Part shown: piece after piece, positions 25,441 to 33,584 of the stretch
How positions within the stretch are numbered: the first letter of the stretch is position 1
Layout of the letters: each line of letters starts with the position of its first letter
Source: Syntrophomonadaceae bacterium
GTDB lineage: Bacteria; Bacillota; Syntrophomonadia; Syntrophomonadales; Syntrophomonadaceae
Length of the DNA: 44,564 nucleotides
Reading direction: 5' to 3'
Assembly (NCBI GenBank): GCA_012718855.1
Contig: JAAYBS010000028.1
Coordinates: 1-44,564, forward strand
Notes under the pieces: model-generated
The model's input: only the letters and a program-made list of their open reading frames with translations
What the model was told of the DNA's origin: nothing
Database searches by the model: none
Translations under genes and position numbers: made by a program

Positions 25441-26493
25441 ATGGAAAATAGATACCGGGTATATCAGGCCAGGATATTAGGCCGTTATATAATAAACACT
25501 CTGCCAAAAGTTCAGCGGCTATTGGCTTATTGGAATCAGGAGGCCCAGGCTTGTACTGATATTATCCTGCGACAGCAAGCTTTAGCCAGTCTGCATGATA
25601 AAGCTTTTCATTGTCAGGGTGGTGCCGTTTATGCCGCCTTTCCACCCACCGATAACCTGTTGCAATTTATTGTTGCCTACCAGACTATTTGCGATTATCT
25701 GGATAACTTATGTGACCGGGCTGATAGCACTGATGGGGAATCTTTTTCCCAGGCGCATCAATCACTGACATGTGCTCTGACACCGGGGCAAAATACCGTC
25801 AATTACTACCGGGGCCATACTCAAACACCTGATGGAGACTATTTAAATAAACTGGTGCAGATTTGTCAGCAATGTCTGAATAAGGTTTCCAATTACAGTA
25901 TGGTTTATGATGCGGTCATACAACTGGCGGAATTATACAGCCATTTACAGGTAAAGAAACACTTGGATAGGAATATTCGCGAAGATGTCCTGAAAGAATG
26001 GATATTACAGGATATTTCAGGTTATGATGATGTCAGGTGGCAGGAAATTGCGGCAGCAACCGGTTCTACTTTAGCAATATTTGCACTGATTCGTGCCGCC
26101 AGTCAGCCTGATTGTAAACAAATTGAGATAGAACAGATAAAAACTGCCTATTTTCCATGGATATGTGGTTTGCATATTTTGCTGGACTATTTCGTTGACC
26201 GGGATGAAGATATTGAGGGGGGAGACTTGAATTTTACATTCTACTATAAAGATGAAAAAGAAATGGAAGAACGAATAAATCTGTTTGTTCGCAATTCTTA
26301 TTATCATGCAGGTCAAATCCCTGATCCGGGATTTCATTTAATGATAATTAATGGTCTGCTGGCCATGTATCTGAGTGATAAAAAAATTAACCAGCAAAAT
26401 TATCAAAGCATTCGTAGCTCAATTCTAAGGCAGGCCCCTGCCGGTGCGCATAGCACTTATCATTTATGTCGCTCCGTTCGTTTATTCCTGTAA
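25441..26493 (+). CDS. DUF2600 large terpene synthase (YtpB-like)
   Basis: A 350-residue all-helical protein of the DUF2600 family, whose Bacillus member YtpB makes tetraprenyl-beta-curcumene from heptaprenyl diphosphate. The Asp-rich DYLDNLCDR (near residue 86) and a second acidic stretch DYFVDRDEDIEGGD (near 250) are the likely Mg-diphosphate sites. It begins with ATG six bases after the prenyl synthase stop; no strong ribosome site is seen, so coupling is likely. Product chain length and skeleton are unknown. No squalene-hopene-type cyclase that could act next is in the window. Confidence 0.82.
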   Translation: MENRYRVYQARILGRYIINTLPKVQRLLAYWNQEAQACTDIILRQQALASLHDKAFHCQGGAVYAAFPPTDNLLQFIVAYQTICDYLDNLCDRADSTDGESFSQAHQSLTCALTPGQNTVNYYRGHTQTPDGDYLNKLVQICQQCLNKVSNYSMVYDAVIQLAELYSHLQVKKHLDRNIREDVLKEWILQDISGYDDVRWQEIAAATGSTLAIFALIRAASQPDCKQIEIEQIKTAYFPWICGLHILLDYFVDRDEDIEGGDLNFTFYYKDEKEMEERINLFVRNSYYHAGQIPDPGFHLMIINGLLAMYLSDKKINQQNYQSIRSSILRQAPAGAHSTYHLCRSVRLFL

Positions 26494-26574
26494 ATGCAAT
26501 AGGGTAGCTTTCTATTATCGTATTTATTATATAAAAACCAGCTGTAAATCTCTAAAAGGCAAACCTCCTTTATG

Positions 26575-27927
26575 CTATTGTTCTGGTAATGCTCGCTCTA
26601 TCCAGCCACGCCGACGATAAATAATTAAATAAATTACAGTTTTGAAGAACCAGTCAAGAATAAATACCAGCCATACCAATGTAATTCCCCAATGCAGTAC
26701 CCGTATAATTAAATAGATCAGCGGCAAGCGAAATATCCAGGTGAAAAACAGGCTGATGAGAAAAGGAGTTCGGGTATCACCGGAACCTTTGAGGGCACCG
26801 CCAATTACCATACTTATAGCCACAGTTATCTGTTCTAATGAAGCTAAACGAATCAACCAGGCGGATAGATTGATAACTTCCGCATCGTTTGAGAATATTG
26901 CTGCTACCTGATAAGGTATGAGGGCAAAAATCACCCCGAAAAAACCCATCAATAGAATAGCAAACTCCAGGCATCCTCTGGCTGCTTCAGATAAAGCTTT
27001 TTTATCTCTGGCCCCAACTGCCTGTCCCACTAAAGTAGTAGCAGCTATTGCCAGTCCAAAACCGGGCATATATGAAATAGATTCTACAGTTATGGCTACC
27101 TGATGACAGGCAAATACCAGTGTGCCCATATAAACCAGTAAATAAATTGATATTAAATGGCTTACAGTTTGAAATAATTGTTCCATCATGGTGGGAAAAC
27201 CCAGGCGAACAATTTTGGCAAACACCTTAGGTTTTAAGTCAAACAAAAAACTTAATTTCAGGCTTATGCCGCCTCTGCCGCTTAATAAAAACCACATGGC
27301 AATTACAAATCCTAAAATATGAGCTCCGGCAGTAGCCCAGGCAGCACCGGAGACTCCCAGTGAAGGAAATCCCCATTTACCGTAAACCAGGACATAATCA
27401 CCAACCACATTGAAGATATTAGTTATTACAGCTATAATCATGGGGATATCAGTACGCCCGTAACCACGAAACAGGGCATGGACCATATACAGGATTAATG
27501 CTAGCGGAGCAATTTTAAAGGTAATCATTAAATAGCTATAAGCCTGCTGATATACTGATGCTTCAACGGAAAACAGGTTTAACAATTGACTGGAATATCC
27601 CAGTCCCAGAAATGCAGCTGCTAAACCAAGAGTTAAAGCCATTATCATTGTATGGGCAATTATCTGATCAATACTGGCTTGCCGGTTGGCGCCTTTTCCC
27701 TGAGCAACCAGAATGGTTGAGCCAATTGCCAATGCTTCCAATAGCAGTATTATCGCAAAGAAGATTTCTGCTCCCAGGCTGACTGCTGCCAGCGCTTCAG
27801 GCCCCAGACGTCCAACAATAGCTATATCCACTACGCCGATGAGCATATACATGACCATTTCAACTATAGCTGGGCCGGCAATGGTTATTATTTGTTTACG
27901 TAAAAGTATATTTCTAAATATAATCAT
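26575..27927 (-). CDS. MATE-family efflux transporter
   Basis: A 450-residue protein with about twelve membrane segments in two related halves. GPAIVEMVMYMLIGVVDIAI at the N-terminus and GLAIAATTLVGQAVGARDKK after the midpoint are typical of the MATE (NorM/DinF) family, which exports drugs or metabolites using Na+ or H+ gradients. Substrate unknown. The ATG at 27927 follows AGGAA by about eight bases. It is a single gene, convergent with the terpene synthase gene. Confidence 0.9.
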   Translation of the reverse strand: MIIFRNILLRKQIITIAGPAIVEMVMYMLIGVVDIAIVGRLGPEALAAVSLGAEIFFAIILLLEALAIGSTILVAQGKGANRQASIDQIIAHTMIMALTLGLAAAFLGLGYSSQLLNLFSVEASVYQQAYSYLMITFKIAPLALILYMVHALFRGYGRTDIPMIIAVITNIFNVVGDYVLVYGKWGFPSLGVSGAAWATAGAHILGFVIAMWFLLSGRGGISLKLSFLFDLKPKVFAKIVRLGFPTMMEQLFQTVSHLISIYLLVYMGTLVFACHQVAITVESISYMPGFGLAIAATTLVGQAVGARDKKALSEAARGCLEFAILLMGFFGVIFALIPYQVAAIFSNDAEVINLSAWLIRLASLEQITVAISMVIGGALKGSGDTRTPFLISLFFTWIFRLPLIYLIIRVLHWGITLVWLVFILDWFFKTVIYLIIYRRRGWIERALPEQ

Positions 27928-28036
27928 TCAGAGTTCCTGTGAATAGATTTATTATTTTATGCTTGGTACTTATCCAGTGTACTGTTTATTTATAAATAAC
28001 GCCAATAGGTTAAAATTGATTAAAGTACAACATTGC

Positions 28037-28065
28037 TTGAGCAGTCGGGCAAGGTAACATAAAAT
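28037..28065 (+). promoter_or_regulatory. Promoter of lspA
   Basis: TTGAGC (28037-28042), 17-base spacer, TAAAAT (28060-28065), 35 bases before the lspA start. Four of six and five of six matches to the vegetative consensus. Confidence 0.6.
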
Positions 28066-28099
28066 AGAAATACAATAGTTAGTATTGATGGGGGTAAAT

Positions 28100-28540
28100 A
28101 TGTATTTTTGGCTTTGTCTCATTATAGTTCTGATTGCAGATCAAGTAAGTAAATGGTGGGTAATTCAAAACATGATGGTGGGCGATAGTTTCCCGCTTAT
28201 AGAAGGGGTATTGCACCTTACCTATGTACAAAACCGGGGAGCAGCTTTTGGAATATTGCAAGGATATTCCTGGATATTTTTAATCTGTGCCCTGTTGGTA
28301 GTTATTGCTTTAATCTACTATAATTTGCGCCATAAAATTTTAACCGGAGATCAAATTATTATGGGATTGATAGTGGGGGGAGCAGCTGGTAATTTAATAG
28401 ATCGCTGGCAATATAACTATGTGATAGATTTTTTTGATTTACGTTGGTGGCCGGTTTTTAATATTGCTGATATGGCTATTGTGTGTGCCGGAATAATACT
28501 GATAACGAAGCTTATTTTCCTGGAAAAGTGGGGTAAATAA
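28100..28540 (+). CDS. lspA: Lipoprotein signal peptidase
   Basis: A 146-residue membrane aspartyl protease that cleaves lipoprotein signal peptides. Four hydrophobic segments are visible. Catalytic Asp101 (GNLIDRW) and Asp124 (FNIAD) are intact, and ADQVSKWWV and QNRGAAFG are conserved. The ATG at 28100 is preferred, five bases after GGGGG; TTG 28085 and ATG 28088 lie upstream of or within that site. It overlaps the pseudouridine synthase start by one base. Confidence 0.93.
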   Translation: MYFWLCLIIVLIADQVSKWWVIQNMMVGDSFPLIEGVLHLTYVQNRGAAFGILQGYSWIFLICALLVVIALIYYNLRHKILTGDQIIMGLIVGGAAGNLIDRWQYNYVIDFFDLRWWPVFNIADMAIVCAGIILITKLIFLEKWGK

Positions 28541-29457
28541 TGTTAAGAAGTGAAATATTTCTGATTGCAGAAGAGGGAGAAGGAGAGCGGCTTGATATTT
28601 TCCTGGCTGATCAGATGGAAGATATGTCACGCTCAAGCATACAGAATTTAATTGATGAAGATATGGTAAAGGTTGATGGAATGAAGAAACGACCCAGTTA
28701 TCGTCTTAAAAGTGGTGAGGAGGTCCAGGTTTTAATACCTCAGGTGCGACAAATTGAATTGGAACCTCAGGATATACCACTGGATATTATTTATCAGGAT
28801 AGTCATATTGCTATTATTAATAAGCCGGTTGGTATGGTAGTACATCCTGCCCACGGTAATTGGGATAATACTATGGTTAATGCCTTGTTATATCATATTA
28901 AAGATCTATCCGGTATTAATGGTGAACTGCGACCCGGGATAGTACATCGTCTGGATAAGGATACTTCTGGGGTAATGGTAGTAGCGAAAACCGACCTGGC
29001 CTTAAGAAGTCTGACCGAGCAAATTAAAGAACATAGCATAAACCGGGAGTATACTGCTTTAGTACACGGGATTATTAAAGAAAATTTGGGCACTGTTGAT
29101 GCTCCGATTGGCCGAAGCAAGACTGATAGAAAGAAGATGGCAGTAGTAACTGATGGGCGACCGGCTATTAGTAATTATCAGGTTCTGGAACGATTTAACC
29201 AATATACTCTGATAAAGGTTAAACTGCTTACTGGAAGAACCCATCAGATCAGAGTGCATTTTGCCTACCTGCGTCATCCGGTAGTTGGAGATCCACTTTA
29301 TGGACCGGCGAAAAAACATCTGGGTATGCAATCACAGGCATTGCATGCCTCATTATTAGGTCTGGTTCATCCTCATACTGGAGAATATTTGGAATTTACC
29401 AGTCCATTACCAAAATATTTTTCAAGTATACTTGAAGATTTACGCAAAAATAATTGA
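28540..29457 (+). CDS. RluD-type 23S rRNA pseudouridine synthase
   Basis: A 305-residue RluA/RluD-family enzyme. An S4 RNA-binding domain (about 15-75) precedes the catalytic domain with Asp139 in HRLDKDTSG. KLLTGRTHQIRVHF and PVVGDPLYG are also intact. It isomerises uridines in large-subunit rRNA, and RluD is the closest guess for the site. Bacillus has the same lspA-ylyB-pyrR order. The stop codon TGA falls within the -35 box of the pyr promoter. Confidence 0.92.
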   Translation: MLRSEIFLIAEEGEGERLDIFLADQMEDMSRSSIQNLIDEDMVKVDGMKKRPSYRLKSGEEVQVLIPQVRQIELEPQDIPLDIIYQDSHIAIINKPVGMVVHPAHGNWDNTMVNALLYHIKDLSGINGELRPGIVHRLDKDTSGVMVVAKTDLALRSLTEQIKEHSINREYTALVHGIIKENLGTVDAPIGRSKTDRKKMAVVTDGRPAISNYQVLERFNQYTLIKVKLLTGRTHQIRVHFAYLRHPVVGDPLYGPAKKHLGMQSQALHASLLGLVHPHTGEYLEFTSPLPKYFSSILEDLRKNN

Positions 29458-29482
29458 CACTGATATTACAGTTTACTAAAAT
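29454..29482 (+). promoter_or_regulatory. Promoter of the pyr operon
   Basis: TTGACA (29454-29459), 17-base spacer, TAAAAT (29477-29482): consensus -35, five-of-six -10. The preceding gene's stop codon (29455-29457) is inside the -35 hexamer. Transcription should start near 29489. Confidence 0.88.
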
Positions 29483-29499
29483 CAGTTAAGAACCTTTAA

Positions 29500-30153
<654 letters not shown>

Positions 30154-30170
30154 AAAGCACCCTTTAATCT

Positions 30171-30246
30171 GGTCCGGAGAGGCTGGCAAGGGAAAGGATT
30201 TCAAAGAGGTTAGACCTTCCTTGCCGGTTAGGCAGGAAGGTTTTTT
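30171..30246 (+). promoter_or_regulatory. PyrR attenuator between pyrR and pyrB
   Basis: A near-consensus PyrR loop GGTCCGGAGAGGCTGGCAAGG is split here as GTCCGGAGAGGCT (30172-30184) and GGCAAGG (30185-30191). The terminator pairs ACCTTCCTTGCC (30214-30225) with GGCAGGAAGGT (30231-30241), one bulged T, followed by six T. The alternative antiterminator pairs GGCAAGG plus AAGG (30185-30197) with CCTTCCTTGCC (30215-30225). High UMP with PyrR favours termination before pyrB. Confidence 0.92.
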
Positions 30247-30268
30247 GTATATAAGAGGAGGCAGTTGG

Positions 30269-31201
30269 ATGAATCAGAAAGATCTATTAGGACTTAAAGA
30301 ACTTAGGCGGGAGGATATTGAAACCATACTGGATACGGCTGTTCCCATGAAGGACATTATTAAACGGGATATTAAGAAAGTACCTACCTTAAGAGGTAAA
30401 GCTATGGTTACGGTATTTTATGAAAACAGCACCCGTACCCGAACCTCCTTTGAAATTGCCGGGAAATACCTTAGTGCTGATACAGTGAATCTGGCAGTGT
30501 CTACCAGCAGCGTACAAAAAGGTGAGAGTCTGAAAGATACCATAAAAACTATTGAAGTTATGGGTTTTGACCTTATGGTTATCCGGCATTCCATGAGCGG
30601 TACGCCCCATTATGTTTCGCGTAATACCAATATGAGCGTTATTAATGCCGGGGATGGTACTAATGAACATCCTACCCAGGCTTTACTGGACTTATATAGC
30701 ATAAGGGAAAAGAAAGGTACCCTGGAAGGCTTAAAGGTGGCAATTGTGGGTGACATTTTACACAGTCGGGTAGCCAGATCCAACATATACGGTTTAAGCA
30801 AGTTCGGTTGTGAAGTACGGGTAGTTGGTCCGGCAACCCTTATGCCGCCGGGTTTGGAAAAAATGAATGTAAAAAGTTATCATAGTTTGGATGCTGCTTT
30901 AAAAGGTGTGGATGTAATAAATATTTTGCGTATTCAGAAGGAAAGACAGCAAACCGGATTATTCCCCTCACTGGATGAATATGCAAACCTATATATGCTA
31001 AGACCCGAACACTTGCAAGCCGCCAAGGAAGATGTGCTGGTTTTGCATCCGGGACCAATGAATCGTGGGATTGAAATATCCAGCCAGATAGCCGATGGAC
31101 TTAATTCAGTTATTAATGAACAGGTGACTAATGGTGTTGCAGTAAGAATGGCTTTATTATTCCTGATGATGGGAGGTTCAAAAAATGAAGTTGCTAATTA
31201 A
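30269..31201 (+). CDS. pyrB: Aspartate carbamoyltransferase catalytic subunit
   Basis: A 310-residue enzyme that joins carbamoyl phosphate and aspartate. The carbamoyl-phosphate loop is STRTRTSFE (near residue 53). VQKGES (active Lys), HPTQALLD and HPGPMNRG are intact. No pyrI regulatory subunit gene is present, as in Bacillus. The ATG at 30269 lies seven bases after AGAGGAGG. It overlaps pyrC by 17 bases. Confidence 0.97.
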   Translation: MNQKDLLGLKELRREDIETILDTAVPMKDIIKRDIKKVPTLRGKAMVTVFYENSTRTRTSFEIAGKYLSADTVNLAVSTSSVQKGESLKDTIKTIEVMGFDLMVIRHSMSGTPHYVSRNTNMSVINAGDGTNEHPTQALLDLYSIREKKGTLEGLKVAIVGDILHSRVARSNIYGLSKFGCEVRVVGPATLMPPGLEKMNVKSYHSLDAALKGVDVINILRIQKERQQTGLFPSLDEYANLYMLRPEHLQAAKEDVLVLHPGPMNRGIEISSQIADGLNSVINEQVTNGVAVRMALLFLMMGGSKNEVAN

Positions 31202-32471
31202 GGGAGGAAGAGTAATTAATCCCTCCTCCGGACTGGATGAAGTAATTGATATTTTGGTTGAGGATGGAATAATCAAGGCAATTTCCAAAGATATTCAAGT
31301 AGATAAAAATGTTAATATTGTACATGCTGACAATAAAATAGTATGTCCCGGGTTTATAGATTTACATGTACATCTTAGAGAACCTGGGTTTGAATATAAA
31401 GAGGACATAGCTTCAGGAACCAGAGCTGCTGCTGCAGGAGGATTTACCAGTATCTGTTGTATGCCCAATACTAATCCGGTAATTGATAACGCTGCAGTTG
31501 CCAGTTTTGTGAAAGAAAGAGCCGCCAAGTCGGGTGTAGTAAATGTATATCCTATTGGAGCAGTGACCAAGCAACAGGCCGGAAAAGAACTGGCTGAAAT
31601 AGCTGATCTGGTAACTGCCGGTTGCGTAGGTTTATCGGATGATGGCAAACCGGTATTGGGGTCAGATATTATGAGACATGCCATGGATTATGCCAATATG
31701 TTTAATCTGCCCATTTTATCTCATTGTGAAGATACTGGACTAAGCTCCGGAGGGCAAATGAACGAAGGTTATTTTTCTACCATATTTGGATTACAGGGCA
31801 TCCCGGATGAAGCTGAAGAAGTAATGGTAGCCAGAGATATCATGTTGACCGGCTTAACTGGGGCCAGGCTTCATTTGTGTCATTTATCTACGGCTGGCTC
31901 GATTAATTTGGTAAGACTGGCTAAAAAGAAGGGTTTGAACGTTACCTGCGAAGTTACACCTCATCATTTAACCTTAACTGATGAAGTTATAGAGGGCTAT
32001 GATACGGATGCCAAAGTTAATCCACCGCTCAGAACACCTGAAGATATTGAAGCCCTAATTGTGGGTATTAATGATGGGACTGTAGATTGTATTGCTACCG
32101 ACCATGCTCCACACCATCTTGAAAGCAAAGATTGTGAGTTTAATCTGGCTGCATTTGGTATTTCCGGTTTGGAAACAGCTATACCGGTGGTTATGAGTCT
32201 GGTTAATAGTGGCAAGATTGACTTAATGCGTATGGTGGAATTATTTACGGTCGGGCCGGCCGATATTATTAATCTTGACCGGGGTACTATTGAAGTTGGA
32301 GCCATAGCTGATATAACCATTATTGATCCTGATAAAATTCAGATGGTAAACCCCCAGAATTTCTATTCCAAAGGGAAGAATACACCATATAAAAATAGGG
32401 AATTTCGAGGTTGGCCTTATGCAACCATAGTAAAGGGTGAATTGGTAGCCAGTGAAGGAATTGTCAGATAA
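31185..32471 (+). CDS. pyrC: Dihydroorotase (type I)
   Basis: A 428-residue zinc amidohydrolase cyclising carbamoyl aspartate. Metal ligands appear in DLHVHLREPG (near residue 60), SHCED, HLCHLST and DHAPHH. The type I length and the DDGKPV motif fit Gram-positive PyrC. GGGAGG seven bases before the ATG lies within the end of pyrB. carA follows after 16 bases. Confidence 0.96.
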   Translation: MKLLIKGGRVINPSSGLDEVIDILVEDGIIKAISKDIQVDKNVNIVHADNKIVCPGFIDLHVHLREPGFEYKEDIASGTRAAAAGGFTSICCMPNTNPVIDNAAVASFVKERAAKSGVVNVYPIGAVTKQQAGKELAEIADLVTAGCVGLSDDGKPVLGSDIMRHAMDYANMFNLPILSHCEDTGLSSGGQMNEGYFSTIFGLQGIPDEAEEVMVARDIMLTGLTGARLHLCHLSTAGSINLVRLAKKKGLNVTCEVTPHHLTLTDEVIEGYDTDAKVNPPLRTPEDIEALIVGINDGTVDCIATDHAPHHLESKDCEFNLAAFGISGLETAIPVVMSLVNSGKIDLMRMVELFTVGPADIINLDRGTIEVGAIADITIIDPDKIQMVNPQNFYSKGKNTPYKNREFRGWPYATIVKGELVASEGIVR

Positions 32472-32487
32472 GGAGAGATTAAGCACG

Positions 32488-33555
32488 ATGAAAGGTTACT
32501 TAGTGTTGGAAAATGGCCGCATATTCGAAGGGAAATTGCTTAATGATTGTCTGCGGGCTGAGGGTGAGGTTGTATTTACGACTGCCATGATTAGCTACCA
32601 GGATATTATTACTGACCCCTCCTACTATGGGCAAATTGTGGTTATGACTTATCCTCTGGTAGGAAATGTAGGATTTAATGAGAAAAGTTTTGCTTCCCGG
32701 GGAGCTATGATTAGGGGATTAATTATGCGTGAAGCCACTGATTTCCCCAGTCATTATGAAATGGAAATTGATTTGATCAGTTTCCTCAATAAAAGTGAAA
32801 TAGCAGTATTAACTGAGATTGATACCCGTGCGTTAACCAGACAAATTAGAACCAGTGGTGTAATGGGGGGAATAATAACTGACCAGATTGATGACCTGGA
32901 AATGTTGATTGACAAGGCTAAACAGGCCGCCCGGGATTTACAGGGGGATATGGTCAGGTATGTTACGCGTCGAAATATAATGAAGTTTGGCAACGGTAAT
33001 AAACGGGTAGTCCTGCTGGATTTGGGTACGAAAAAAGGAGCCATAAGCTCATTGACCAGGCGTGGATGTGAAGTAATAGCTGTTCCGGCAACAACTGATA
33101 TTACTGAAATTATGAAACTGAATCCTTCAGGAGTAATTATATCTGATGGTCCGGGTGACCCTGAGGCTATTCCTTATGTTATGAAAACCTGTCGCCAAAT
33201 GGTGGGACAAAAACCTATGTTGGGTATAGGTCTGGGACATCAGGTGCTGGCATTATCCATGGGAGCAACGACCAACCGTTTAACTTTTGGTCACCGCGGG
33301 ACTAATCATCCGGTCAGAAACCTGGAAGATAATCGAATTTACATTACTACTCAAAATCATGGCTTTGTTATAAACGAGGACTCATTAAAACCAACTGATA
33401 TGGTAGTTACTATGCGTAGCCTTAATGATAATACCGTGGAAGGAATCAAACATAAAAAACTACCGGTATTTTCTTTACAATTTGATCCTGAAGGCTATCC
33501 CGGATACAGTGAAACCGGGTTTTTCTATGACCAGTTTTTAAATGAACTCCGCTAA
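32488..33555 (+). CDS. carA: Carbamoyl-phosphate synthase small subunit lacking glutaminase catalytic residues
   Basis: A 355-residue CarA of normal length and fold: N-terminal domain (about 1-150), then a class I amidotransferase domain. The nucleophile motif should read GICLGHQ; here it is GIGLGHQ, with Gly248 (codon GGT, 33229-33231). The catalytic His should be in HPEA; here it is DPEG, with Asp333 (codon GAT, 33484-33486), while Glu335 is kept. The usual SNGPGDP reads SDGPGDP (Asp220). LGHQ, QNHGF and [10 protein letters not shown] remain. In E. coli CarA, loss of the Cys abolishes glutamine use while ammonia-dependent synthesis persists, and vertebrate CPS I also lacks this Cys. So this subunit is predicted to be glutaminase-dead. 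The ATG at 32488 follows AAGGAGAG; an in-frame ATG at 32452 lies within pyrC. No frameshift is seen, so it is not a pseudogene by that test. Confidence 0.93.
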   Translation: MKGYLVLENGRIFEGKLLNDCLRAEGEVVFTTAMISYQDIITDPSYYGQIVVMTYPLVGNVGFNEKSFASRGAMIRGLIMREATDFPSHYEMEIDLISFLNKSEIAVLTEIDTRALTRQIRTSGVMGGIITDQIDDLEMLIDKAKQAARDLQGDMVRYVTRRNIMKFGNGNKRVVLLDLGTKKGAISSLTRRGCEVIAVPATTDITEIMKLNPSGVIISDGPGDPEAIPYVMKTCRQMVGQKPMLGIGLGHQVLALSMGATTNRLTFGHRGTNHPVRNLEDNRIYITTQNHGFVINEDSLKPTDMVVTMRSLNDNTVEGIKHKKLPVFSLQFDPEGYPGYSETGFFYDQFLNELR

Positions 33556-33584
33556 TAAACGAGACAGGTAAAAGGAGAGATATT

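Noticed and set aside
26494-26574. Convergent terminator between the terpene synthase and MATE genes
   Set aside because: Only a five-pair AAAGG/CCTTT stem was found; too weak to claim.
33229-33486. Sequencing error as the cause of the CarA changes
   Set aside because: Two independent substitutions 255 bases apart, both in catalytic codons and without frame disturbance, plus a third change nearby (Asp220), are unlikely as errors. It cannot be ruled out without reads.
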